A stretch of DNA of 64,000 nt from the NCBI GenBank assembly GCA_030430575.1, contig JAUIKF010000009.1:84840-148839 (forward strand), written 5' to 3'. Position 1 is the first letter of the stretch; every line of letters begins with the position of its first letter. This document shows positions 1-9,400 of the stretch, piece by piece. This DNA comes from Bacteroidia bacterium. GTDB lineage: Bacteria; Bacteroidota; Bacteroidia; J057. Both the position numbers and the translations under genes were made by a program. Under the pieces are notes generated by a model that did no database searches, was not told the DNA's origin, and saw only the letters and a program-made list of their open reading frames with translations.

Positions 1-3000
1 CTGAGAAAATAACTATTGGTAGACCCTTTGTCAATAATGGCGTCCTAGTAACCAATAGGAATGGTAGCCATGATATTGAGGGAACAAATAATGGGGTGAT
101 CAGTAATTTGAAAAATACAAATTTAGGGGATATTCAAAACAATAATAATGGGCACATTTTTAAGCCAAAAACAGGGACTTGTGAAATAGCAAATTTTGCA
201 GCTATTGGCACATCTCCGATTCATGACATTGACGTATTTCTGTACACGGATTCAGCCCAGACTCAGCATGCGGCTGCCTATGTAAGTAATCAAAACAGTC
301 TTTTTCCACTGGACAGTTTTCCCTATCCTAATAGGTATGGAGAACTGTATGCAAGCGCTACCAGTACCTCCAATAACTGTAGCCATATATTTCCTGTAAA
401 GGTAAAAATAGAGGACACTACCCCTCCCAGATTTGATTTCTGTCCGTCAAGTCACACAAGGTATACCCTCCCAGGGGCATGTGGCGCGACAGTGAGTTAT
501 CAGGTGACGGCTACTGATATTTGTTCTCCTCCGACCCTTACCCAAACTTCCGGACTCGATAGGTATGCGGAATTTCCCGTAGGAACTACCTTCAATTCCT
601 ATGTGGCCGAAGATAGATTTGGGAATACTTCAGTATGCTCGTTTAGCGTAACCGTAGTGGATACCACCCCGCCTGTACTTACCTGTCCTCAAAACATTGT
701 TCAAAGCAATGATGGAGGCTATTGTGATGCGATCATCCATTATACCTTTCCCTCAGGTTCTGGCAGTTGTCCTGGCGAGAGTTTGAATCAAAATACAGGT
801 CATATTTCTGGCGCTGCCTTCCCCAAAGGCGTGACCACCAATGAATTTACTGTCACCGATGCCAGTGGCAATACCGGAACCTGCTCATTCACCGTAACGA
901 TCAACGACGATGAAGCACCCGTGGCTAATTGTCCTTCCGACATGGTCGTTTCGACCGATCAGGGGCAATGTGATGCGCTCGTCACCTACAGTGTCCCTAC
1001 CACTGACAATTGTCCAGGCGAGAGCCTGAACCGGGATGGGGGCCAGGCCTCAGGCACTGCCTTCCCCAAAGGTGTCACCACCAATAGCTTTACCGTCACC
1101 GACGCCAGTGGCAATACTTCGACCTGCTCATTCACCGTGACGGTGAATGATACCGAAGCTCCTGTCGTGAATTGCCCCGCCAATATCACCACCTCAAATG
1201 ATCTCGACCTCTGTGAAGCTATAGTAAACTACACCGTCACTACAGGAGATAACTGCCCGGGCGAAAGCCTAAGCCAGACGGAAGGCCAGACCGCTGGCAG
1301 CAGTTTCCCTGTAGGGATTACTTCCAATAGCTTTACCGTCACTGACGCAAGTGGCAATACTGGCACTTGTTCCTTTACCGTGACGGTAAATGACACCCAA
1401 AACCCTGTCGTGAATTGCCCTGCCAATATCACCACCTCTAACGATCAGGACCTCTGCGAGGCCCTCGTGAACTACACCGTCACTACGGAGGATAACTGCC
1501 CAGGCGAAAGCCTCAGCCAGACGGCAGGCCAGACCGCTGGCAGCAGTTTCCCCGTAGGGGTGACTACTAATAGTTTTATGGTTACGGATGCCAGTGGCAA
1601 TACAGCCAGCTGTTCTTTCACCGTGACCGTCGTAGACGATCAGAACCCCCAAATCACCTGCCCTGCCAATATTACGGTAAGTAATGACGCCAACAGCTGT
1701 GACGCTGTCGTGACCTACGCTGTGCCTGTAGGCACAGACAATTGTCCTGGTTCCATCACCAGCCAAACCGCAGGTTTGGGATCGGGAGTAGCTTTCCCTA
1801 GGGGCACCACCACTGAGACCTACCAGGTCGTGGACGGTCATGGCAATACCCATGCCTGCTCCTTCACCATCACGATCAACGACGTTGATCAGCCTGTTTT
1901 TTCCTGCCCCACCTCCAACGTCGTTCGCACGACCGACCTGGGCATGTGTGACCACCTGGCCGTAGGGCAGGACCTCGATCCTATAGTCTCAGACAATTGT
2001 TCCATTCAGTCATTGACCAATGACTACAACCAGTCCAGTAGTCTGGACGGAGCCGTTTTTGCCAAAGGCAAAACCCTCGTGACCTGGACAGCCACCGATC
2101 CTTCTGGAAACAGCACAGTCTGTGCTTATAACATCAAGATCAATGATAAGGAAGCACCGATTTTTGACAATTGTCCTTCGGATACGACGATCACGATTCC
2201 TTTTGCTGCCGGCGGCGGCTACCACACCTGGGCGGCCCTGACGGCTACTGATAACTGCAATAGCCCTGGTCAGTTGACCATCACGGGCTTTCCCCTCAGT
2301 GGTAGCTTCTTCTCCGTCGGTATGACGCCTGTCAACTGGACGGCGACGGACAAGCGGAATAACACCCGTCATTGTGACTTCAACGTCACGGTAGTAGAGC
2401 AAGGTGCTCCTGCACCCAGCGGCTGGACCAATGGGGGGGCAGGCTCAAGTAACAACTGTGCGACGAATTATGATGCGACTACTGGCACCCTGAGCATCAT
2501 TACTAGTGGCGGCAATATTCACGGTACAAGTGATGATTTTTGCGGCATCACAATTCCCAATAGCGATCAAATCATTGATTTCCGCGCCCGGGTAATCCCT
2601 CCCGGGACTGGCTACTACGATCAGGCGGGCATCATGATGCGCCAGAGCCTGAGCGGCAACGCCGCTTGTGCAAGCATGTACCTGACCGGTACGAGCATTC
2701 CCATCATGGGCCTTCGCCCATCAGCAGGGAGTATGCCCCTGGGCATGCCAGGGACGGCCGTTTCGACGCCGTATTGGGTGCGCCTGTATCGCTACGGCGC
2801 CACGATTCAGGGCTATATCTCCGGTGATGGAGTCAACTGGACTTTGGTACAAAGTTATCCGAATGTGCTAAGCAGCCCGCTCTACCTGACTTTATTCGCC
2901 AAAACATCTGGAAGCCAAGGCACCGCCACGATCGATAGTATCTCGATCAATGGTACGGCAGCAAGAATGGGCCTGATGGCCGAAGAAACGGCCTTGTCTC

Positions 3001-3248
3001 TGGAGGCTTATCCCAACCCTTTCAGTGAAGACCTCTTTATCAAGGTCGCCAACGCCTTGCCAGGCGAGACCTACGATGTTCGCCTTTCGAACATGATGGG
3101 CCAGCGCGTCTACGGCTATAAGACAGGGGCTTCCGCAGCAGGCACCATCGACCAGCGCATCTCGCTTGAGCATCTGGCAGCAGGGACTTACCTGCTGGAG
3201 GTGAGTGCAGGCGTTCAGCGCAAAGCGCTGAAGGTGGTCAAACAATAA
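1..3248 (+). CDS. HYR-domain T9SS surface protein, 5' end outside window
   Basis: The reading frame is open to the left edge, so the gene begins outside the window; the GTG at 96 is only an internal codon. The visible part has an unrecognised head (to about nt 410), then eight HYR-type modules (immunoglobulin-like, each about 81 residues, with the pattern CPxN...DxxxC...DNCPG...FPxGTT...DxxGNTxxCSFTVTVxD). These are followed by a concanavalin-like domain (about nt 2405-2960, with AGIMMRQSL and PYWVRLYR) and a C-terminal T9SS type A sorting domain (AYPNPFSEDLFI...GTYLLEV...KVVKQ, nt 3000-3248). The protein should cross the inner membrane by Sec, pass the outer membrane by T9SS and be anchored or released at the surface. 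Modules four and five are nearly identical at a 243-bp period, a recent internal duplication. An adhesive role is inferred from HYR families; no catalytic domain is seen. Confidence 0.93.
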   Translation, partial: EKITIGRPFVNNGVLVTNRNGSHDIEGTNNGVISNLKNTNLGDIQNNNNGHIFKPKTGTCEIANFAAIGTSPIHDIDVFLYTDSAQTQHAAAYVSNQNSLFPLDSFPYPNRYGELYASATSTSNNCSHIFPVKVKIEDTTPPRFDFCPSSHTRYTLPGACGATVSYQVTATDICSPPTLTQTSGLDRYAEFPVGTTFNSYVAEDRFGNTSVCSFSVTVVDTTPPVLTCPQNIVQSNDGGYCDAIIHYTFPSGSGSCPGESLNQNTGHISGAAFPKGVTTNEFTVTDASGNTGTCSFTVTINDDEAPVANCPSDMVVSTDQGQCDALVTYSVPTTDNCPGESLNRDGGQASGTAFPKGVTTNSFTVTDASGNTSTCSFTVTVNDTEAPVVNCPANITTSNDLDLCEAIVNYTVTTGDNCPGESLSQTEGQTAGSSFPVGITSNSFTVTDASGNTGTCSFTVTVNDTQNPVVNCPANITTSNDQDLCEALVNYTVTTEDNCPGESLSQTAGQTAGSSFPVGVTTNSFMVTDASGNTASCSFTVTVVDDQNPQITCPANITVSNDANSCDAVVTYAVPVGTDNCPGSITSQTAGLGSGVAFPRGTTTETYQVVDGHGNTHACSFTITINDVDQPVFSCPTSNVVRTTDLGMCDHLAVGQDLDPIVSDNCSIQSLTNDYNQSSSLDGAVFAKGKTLVTWTATDPSGNSTVCAYNIKINDKEAPIFDNCPSDTTITIPFAAGGGYHTWAALTATDNCNSPGQLTITGFPLSGSFFSVGMTPVNWTATDKRNNTRHCDFNVTVVEQGAPAPSGWTNGGAGSSNNCATNYDATTGTLSIITSGGNIHGTSDDFCGITIPNSDQIIDFRARVIPPGTGYYDQAGIMMRQSLSGNAACASMYLTGTSIPIMGLRPSAGSMPLGMPGTAVSTPYWVRLYRYGATIQGYISGDGVNWTLVQSYPNVLSSPLYLTLFAKTSGSQGTATIDSISINGTAARMGLMAEETALSLEAYPNPFSEDLFIKVANALPGETYDVRLSNMMGQRVYGYKTGASAAGTIDQRISLEHLAAGTYLLEVSAGVQRKALKVVKQ

Positions 3249-3261
3249 ATTGTTTGTATAT

Positions 3262-3296
3262 GCTGTAGAGGCGTTAGATTCCAACGCCTCTACAGC
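3262..3296. repeat. GTAGAGGCGTT palindrome
   Basis: This is an inverted repeat with 17-bp arms, one mismatch and a one-base centre, starting 13 bases after the stop of the HYR gene. It belongs to a family of post-gene palindromes with the core GTAG(A/G)G(A/G)C found also at 6177, 10825, 37760 and 51656. It sits directly before a typical intrinsic terminator, so it is an added element rather than the terminator itself. Confidence 0.85.
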
Positions 3297-3302
3297 CCGT
3301 TC

Positions 3303-3326
3303 AAAAACCGCCTTCGGGCGGTTTTT
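3303..3326. terminator. Intrinsic terminator with TTCG loop
   Basis: There is a perfect 10-bp stem AAAAACCGCC/GGCGGTTTTT with a TTCG tetraloop. It ends transcription of the upstream HYR gene, and the A-run/U-run symmetry makes it potentially bidirectional. Near-identical stems follow the genes ending at 6156 and 37746. Confidence 0.9.
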
Positions 3327-3340
3327 GTATTTATAGCCCT

Positions 3341-3404
3341 GAACAATAGTCCACTTTTTTGATACAATAATGAGAAACCTTATTGGGTGAAGGCCTTTAC
3401 TTTA
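3341..3404 (+). promoter_or_regulatory. Activator-type promoter of the 3547 gene
   Basis: Two direct-repeat half-sites, GAACAATAGTCCAC (3341) and ATACAATAATGAGA (3362), lie 21 bp apart. A weak -7 element, TTACTTTA, begins at 3397, 34 bp after the second AACAATA-type motif. No TTG is present at the expected -33 position. The same spacing recurs at five other genes in the window. The -7 match is the poorest of the six. Confidence 0.7.
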
Positions 3405-3546
3405 TGGCGAAAAATACGAAGGGATCAATTCAGCTTCCCTTTTATGAGAAGTAAGTCAAAGAGAATAATTTACGATTTAGCTTAAAAAACGATATATTGA
3501 AACAAAAAGATCCACGGATCTCCTTACCATTAACCCATTTTACCCT

Positions 3547-6156
3547 ATGAATCTCATTAAAAGTTTCTTAGTAGTGATTATGTTGGCCGGTTTATGCATG
3601 GAAAGTTCTGCTGTCACATACCATGTGAAAACAAATGGCGACGATAGCAAGGATGGCACCACCTGGAATAAAGCCTTCCAAACTCTCCAGAAAGCCCTTT
3701 CTGTGGCTGTCTTTGGGGATGAAATTTGGGTGGCCACAGGCACTTATTATCCAGATGAGGGACCTGGTGTCGCCGATAATGATAGAACTGTCTGGTTCGA
3801 ACTTATCCATGGAGTGGATGTATATGGAGGCTTTGCGGGAAATGAAAACAGTATTGCACAGCGTGATTGGAAAGCAAATGAAACCATTTTAAGTGGGGAC
3901 CTGATGCAGAATGATGGTCCAAACTTTACCAATAATGCGGATAATACCCAAAGGATCGTCCGTGGAAACGGAAACAATGGCCCTTTTACGGTCACCTTTG
4001 ATGGGTTTACTGTAACGGCAGGGAATGGAGGCATAGGCGTAGGAATGGATGCTTTTAAAACGCCTGACCTTACGGTCAATAATTGCCTCTTTACCAGGAA
4101 TAAAGCGAGTTTTGGCGGTGCAGGAGTCAGCGTCAATAATGGTTCAAATGTTACCTTTAACGCTTGTGTTTTTAGTTTCAATAATGTTGGCTTCATTGGA
4201 GCAGGAGCGAATATCTCCAATTTTGCTACAGCGACCTTTAATGAATGTCTTTTTACAGCAAATCAAAGCGGTTTTGGGGGAGGGGTAACTTTAGATGTAT
4301 CTGAAGGTTATTTCTTCAATTGTATTTTTAAAGGAAATACTGCCAGCTTTTCAGGGGCAGCAGTAAGAATAACAAATGCCAGGCAGCTTCAAAATGGTGC
4401 TTCTGGCAATTTTATGAATTGTACTTTCGCAGGGAATAAAGGCCTTTTCACCGTTGATATCCAACCTCATTTAGGGGTAAGTTCAAATGTCACCAACAGT
4501 ATCATGTGGGGGAATGAAAGCGCATTTATAGGGGTTCAAGCGATCAATACAGTCACGTACTCTCTGATCCAGGGAGGCTATCCCGGTGTGGGAAATATCA
4601 ATGCTGCCCCGCTGTTTTTGCAGCCTCCCGACTTCAACCAGGCTCCAACTGACGTCGGAGACGTGAGTCTCTTCCCCGCCAGCCCTGCCATTGACATGGC
4701 CACCAATACAGGAGCGCCCCTGACTGATTTTGTGGGCGCTACACGCCCGGTCAATTTTACGGGCACGCCTATGGCGATGACAGATATGGGAGCTTATGAA
4801 TTCACCTTCCCGGAAGCTCGCTGTCAGGATGCCATTGTATTTCTGGATGAAACGGGAACGGCAACTGTCCTCCCCAGTGATGTAAATGACGGAAGTCTGG
4901 GCAGTGGAGGCCCTTTGGTGATGACCGTCGATGGAAATCCTGTCAAGACGTTTAGCTGTTTGGAGAGGGGCAAGAATACCGTGACTTTCATGATCATGGA
5001 CCCTTTGGGAAATACTGACGCTTGCAATGCCACTGTGAGAGTGCGTGATAAGCTTGCACCAACTTTTGCCCATTGTCCTGATGACACCACGATTGAGATT
5101 TTCTTTAATGCCACGACCAGCCCATATACCTGGCCTGATCTGGGCATTTCAGATAATTGCTACAGGTTGAATCAATTGACAATCACAGGCTCACATCCGA
5201 GCGGATTTGTGTTTCCTCTTGGCACCACTACGGTGACATGGACAGCCACTGACCGAAAAAATAATACAGGCACCTGCACCTTCGACGTGACCGTCGTGAA
5301 ACCCAATGGCCCTGCCCCTCCCGGAGGCTGGACGCCTCAAACCATCGGAACAGGCATCAATTCTCAAACGAATTGGGATGCGAATACAGGCACCCTGGAC
5401 ATCATGTCCAGCGGAGGGACCCTGGGCAATAATGCCGACAACCTCGCAGGCGTGGTACTCTCTACCTATGATGCCATCATCGATTTTAGGGCGCGGGTGA
5501 CACCTCCTGGAGGAGGCTATTATGATCAGGCGGGCATTATGATGCGCCAGAGCCTGACAAGCAATAGCGGCCAGGCAAGTATGGGCTTGAGCGGAACAGG
5601 CGTTCCAACCATGAGTCTTCGAAGCACTACAGGTGCTTTCACCTTGAGCACTTCTGGAACAGCAGTAAGTACACCTTATTGGCTTAGGCTATATCGCTTT
5701 GGTGGAACCATTACCGGCTATGTCTCAGCTGATGGCACTAGCTGGACCACGGTGATGAGCTATCCGAATATATTGACCAGTCCTCTCTATCTGACTTTCT
5801 TCTCCGTGACTAGTGGTGCTACTGGGACAGCTAGTTTTGACAATATTTCGATCAATGGATCTCCCTTGAGGGAAGCGAACCAAAGTATACTGCGCTCTGC
5901 CAAAATGGAAGTTATGGCAACTCCCAATCCTTTTTCTACCCAATTACAGCTAGAAATCCATGGAATGACTCAAGGTCAATCCTGCGAAATACGTTTGATG
6001 AACCTCTTGTCCCAGGAGGTGTACAGGCAGGAGGCGGAAGCCTCCGCAGGAGTTATCTCCCAGCCAATCTCGCTGGGAGGGTTGCCAGCAGGTGCTTACC
6101 TGCTGGAAGTTCGCGCTGGGGACCAGCGAGAGGTGGTGAAGGTGGTGAAACAATAA
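3547..6156 (+). CDS. Beta-helix/HYR T9SS surface protein
   Basis: The 869-residue product begins with a signal peptide (about residues 1-22, cleaved near ESSA|VTYH). An N-terminal right-handed parallel beta-helix region follows (about 25-410), opening with the typical YHVKTNGDDSKDGTTW sequence and continuing with many short NCxF..N rungs. Then come a CQD-type module (about 430-500), one clear HYR module (about 505-590), a concanavalin-like domain (about 595-780, AGIMMRQSL, PYWLRLYRFGG) and a T9SS type A sorting domain (about 790-869, ATPNPFSTQLQLEI...LPAGAYLLEVRAG). Secretion to the cell surface through T9SS is well supported. Beta-helix heads often bind or cleave polysaccharides, but no catalytic residues can be assigned here. 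It is a paralogue of the next gene, which carries the same head. Confidence 0.95.
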   Translation: MNLIKSFLVVIMLAGLCMESSAVTYHVKTNGDDSKDGTTWNKAFQTLQKALSVAVFGDEIWVATGTYYPDEGPGVADNDRTVWFELIHGVDVYGGFAGNENSIAQRDWKANETILSGDLMQNDGPNFTNNADNTQRIVRGNGNNGPFTVTFDGFTVTAGNGGIGVGMDAFKTPDLTVNNCLFTRNKASFGGAGVSVNNGSNVTFNACVFSFNNVGFIGAGANISNFATATFNECLFTANQSGFGGGVTLDVSEGYFFNCIFKGNTASFSGAAVRITNARQLQNGASGNFMNCTFAGNKGLFTVDIQPHLGVSSNVTNSIMWGNESAFIGVQAINTVTYSLIQGGYPGVGNINAAPLFLQPPDFNQAPTDVGDVSLFPASPAIDMATNTGAPLTDFVGATRPVNFTGTPMAMTDMGAYEFTFPEARCQDAIVFLDETGTATVLPSDVNDGSLGSGGPLVMTVDGNPVKTFSCLERGKNTVTFMIMDPLGNTDACNATVRVRDKLAPTFAHCPDDTTIEIFFNATTSPYTWPDLGISDNCYRLNQLTITGSHPSGFVFPLGTTTVTWTATDRKNNTGTCTFDVTVVKPNGPAPPGGWTPQTIGTGINSQTNWDANTGTLDIMSSGGTLGNNADNLAGVVLSTYDAIIDFRARVTPPGGGYYDQAGIMMRQSLTSNSGQASMGLSGTGVPTMSLRSTTGAFTLSTSGTAVSTPYWLRLYRFGGTITGYVSADGTSWTTVMSYPNILTSPLYLTFFSVTSGATGTASFDNISINGSPLREANQSILRSAKMEVMATPNPFSTQLQLEIHGMTQGQSCEIRLMNLLSQEVYRQEAEASAGVISQPISLGGLPAGAYLLEVRAGDQREVVKVVKQ

Positions 6157-6176
6157 GATTTTCTTTTATTGGTTTC

Positions 6177-6208
6177 CTGTAGGGGCACGATATATCGTGC
6201 CCCTACAG
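6177..6208. repeat. GTAGGGGCACGATA palindrome
   Basis: This is a perfect 32-bp palindrome with 16-bp arms (CTGTAGGGGCACGATA and its complement). It starts 20 bases after the stop codon and sits immediately before the gene's intrinsic terminator. It is a member of the GTAG(A/G)G(A/G)C post-gene family. Confidence 0.88.
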
Positions 6209-6210
6209 AA

Positions 6211-6242
6211 AATTAAAAACCGCCCGAAGGCGGTTTTTAATT
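6211..6242. terminator. Intrinsic terminator, CGAA loop
   Basis: A perfect 14-bp stem AATTAAAAACCGCC with a CGAA loop terminates the 3547-6156 gene. The GC core (CCGCC/GGCGG) matches that of the terminators at 3303 and 37797. Confidence 0.9.
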
Positions 6243-6247
6243 TCCCC

Positions 6248-6311
6248 AAACAATAGTCCACCCTTTTTGAACAATAGTGAGAAAAGGGGTGCTAAAAATC
6301 CCCTAATTTTG
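6248..6311 (+). promoter_or_regulatory. Activator-type promoter of the 6445 gene
   Basis: The half-sites AAACAATAGTCCAC (6248) and GAACAATAGTGAGA (6269) are 21 bp apart. A clean -7 element, TAATTTTG, lies at 6304-6311, 34 bp after the second AACAATA. No -33 TTG is present, so activation by a bound regulator is expected. Confidence 0.8.
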
Positions 6312-6444
6312 ATCTGTCATCGTTGAAAACACCATTTTTCTACCTTGAGCGTGAAGCTATCCCTGTGTAAATCGGATAGAATTTTCGGCAATTGGTAATA
6401 AATGGCTTTTCCATCTTTAAAACACCCTATTTTTCTTCCCCATC

Positions 6445-9400
6445 ATGAAAAAATCTTCTTCCTCGATTTTACCCTTCCTCATTGTCCTGTTTTTTCTTCT
6501 TCAGACACTTCCCACATTTGGTACTGTCTATCGTGTCAAGGTGAATGGAGATGACAGCAAAGATGGCTCAAGCTGGCCTAACGCTTTGAAGACCGTACAG
6601 AAAGCCCTTTCTGTGGCTACAATTGGCGACGAGATATGGGTCGCCAAAGGCACCTATTACCCTGATGAAGGGGCAGGAAATACAGATAATGACCAAACTT
6701 CAAGGTTTTTGATAGGGGATGGTGTCAAATTATATGGAGGCTTTGACGGAGTCACAGCGGGTTTTGCCAGCAGAAACTGGGTGACTCATGAGACCATTCT
6801 CAGTGGAGATTTGATGCAAAATGATTTAGCTAATTTTTCAAATTATGGCGATAATTCCGGAACACTCGTGGTCGCTAATAACTGTAATAACTGTAGGCTT
6901 GATGGATTTACCATCAGAGGAGGCAATCCATCAGGTGCTGCAGGCGGAATAGGCTTACAGGAATGTACCGGATTTGTTGTTGAGAATTGTGTGATCGATG
7001 CCAATCGATCTAGCTGGGGAGGAGGAGTAGGTGTAAATAAGTCATCAACTGCGAGCTTTAATAATTGTACTTTTACCAATAATTTCTCATCACTCGTAGG
7101 AGGGGGAGTTTCCGTTTCTCTTGTATCCAATGCTACATTTAATGAATGTGTTTTCCAGGGAAATGAAGCCTTACAGGGAGGAGGTGTGAGTATCAATGAA
7201 TCGGTTGGCAATTTTTACAATTGTACATTTTTAGGGAATTTAACTACCCAGGCTGGACCAGCAGCTCAGGTACAAAATTCAAATAATGATCCTAATGGGT
7301 CCGAGGGCCATTTTTTTAACTGCACCTTTTCAGGTAATAAAAATAATGGCCAAAATGCCATCTTTTTGTGGAATGACGCCATATTTAATATGCACAACTG
7401 CATAGTTTGGGGGAATAGCGGGGGAATAAGGAAACACTCACAATTTATTGGGACTACCAATGTTACCTATTCCATTATTCAAGGAGGATATGCTGGTACT
7501 GGAAACCTAAATGTAGATCCGCTGTTTGTGAATCCACCTGCTTTGAACCAAGCACCCACCACCAGTGGAGATGTCCATCTCCAGCCCTGTAGCCCCGCCG
7601 TAGATGCAGGGACCAATACCAATGCCCCCACAGATGACCTGGACGGGAATTCGCGTCCATTTAATTCTACAGGTGCTGGTTCTGCGATCACCGATATGGG
7701 AGCTTATGAATATAGCAGTGTATTTCCAGGCCCTACAGCTAATTGTCAGAATGTCAGTCGGGATTTAGGGGTAAATAGCACTGTTACGGTTAATGCAAAT
7801 GAACTGGACAATGGAAGCACAGGCTGTGGACCGTTGAGTTTTTTGATGAATAATCTTGCTAGTGAAGTGTATGATTGTAGCGATGTTCCAGGAAAATCGG
7901 TCACCTTAAAAGTGACAGATGTTTATGGTAAATCGAGTACCTGTACAGCCAATATTGCCATTAATGACGTTACCTTGCCCGCTATTTCCTGTCCCTCCAA
8001 TATCTTGCAAGACAATGATGCAGGCAACTGCTCCGCAGTTGTGAATTATTCCGTGCCTTCAGGCACAGATAACTGTCCCGGCCAATCGACGGCAAAAACT
8101 GCCGGACTTGGGAGTGGGGGCACCTTTCCAATAGGAACGACGACCGAGACCTATACGGTCACGGATGCATCTGGCAATACGGCCAGTTGCTCCTTCACCA
8201 TCACGGTGAACGATACTGCTGCTCCAGTAGCCTTTTGCCCTCCTAATATCATGCAGAGCAATGATCCAGGGAATTGTGATGCTATCGTCAATTTTCCCAC
8301 TCCTGTCCTCCTTTCGGATAATTGTGTAACGCCTGTTCAGGGAAGTCTAAATACCTTGTCAAATGGATTGACAAATTTTTCTACTGTTGGGGGAGTAATG
8401 TATTTTAACATTGTGGTGGGCGCACAGCAAATCCTTTTGGATGGGTTTAGCCTGAAAATGAAGGATGCTGCTACCAATATTGGCCTTAACGTTTACGTGA
8501 AGGAAGGAAGTTTTGTAGGCAATGAACAAAATGCTGCTTTTTGGGGAAATATTGCGGGAGATGGCCAAACAACTGCTGCGGTTTCTACAGGCTTTAACAG
8601 CATTGCCTTGAATACGCCTATTTTGCTGCGAGCCAACACCCAATATGCCATTGCCTTACATGAAGTAGGCTTCAAACATGTCTTTTCTTCAGGCCCATTT
8701 ATCACTGCGACTACCTTTTCAAATAGTGACCTAACGGTCAATATGGGGTCCTCTACCAATGGATTATTCTCAGGGATATTTTTAACACCAAGAGTTTGGA
8801 ATGGAACGATCTCCTACCAATTGCCGCAAAGTGGCACCCTACTTTCGGGTATGATAAGTGGAGCTACCTTCCCGGTTGGGATGACTACCAATACTTACGA
8901 GGTTCAAGACCCTAATGGCAATACGGCGACCTGTTCCTTCACTGTAAAAGTAAATGACACAGAAGCGCCTCAGATCACCTGTCCTAGTGCCACCACTCAA
9001 GATAATGATCAAGGCAACTGCTCCGCAGTTGTGACCTATACGCCCCCTGTGGGGACGGACAACTGTCCCGGCCAGACCACCCAACGGACCACTGGTCTTG
9101 GCGACGGAGGGACCTTTCCCAAAGGCCCAACCACAGAGACCTATGTGGTCACCGATGCCGCTGGCAATACGGCTAGTTGCTCCTTTACCGTAACGATCAA
9201 CGATACGGAAGCGCCCAAAATCACTTGTCCTGGGAATATCACCCAGGTCAACGATGCCGACAACTGCTCCGCAGTTGTGACCTATACCGCCCCTGTAGGG
9301 ACGGACAACTGCCCAGGCCAGACCACCCTGCTGACAGCAGGCCTCGGCGATGGGGGAACCTTTGCAGTGGGCTCACATACGGAGACCTATACCGTCACAG

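Noticed and set aside
1141..1640. CRISPR-like regular spacing
   Set aside because: The 243-bp period is the HYR module length within a coding sequence; no short repeats with unique spacers are present.
1269..1955. Open frame of 228 codons on the minus strand opposite the first HYR gene
   Set aside because: It mirrors the repetitive HYR coding sequence and has no recognisable protein features. Similar antisense frames occur across every HYR gene.
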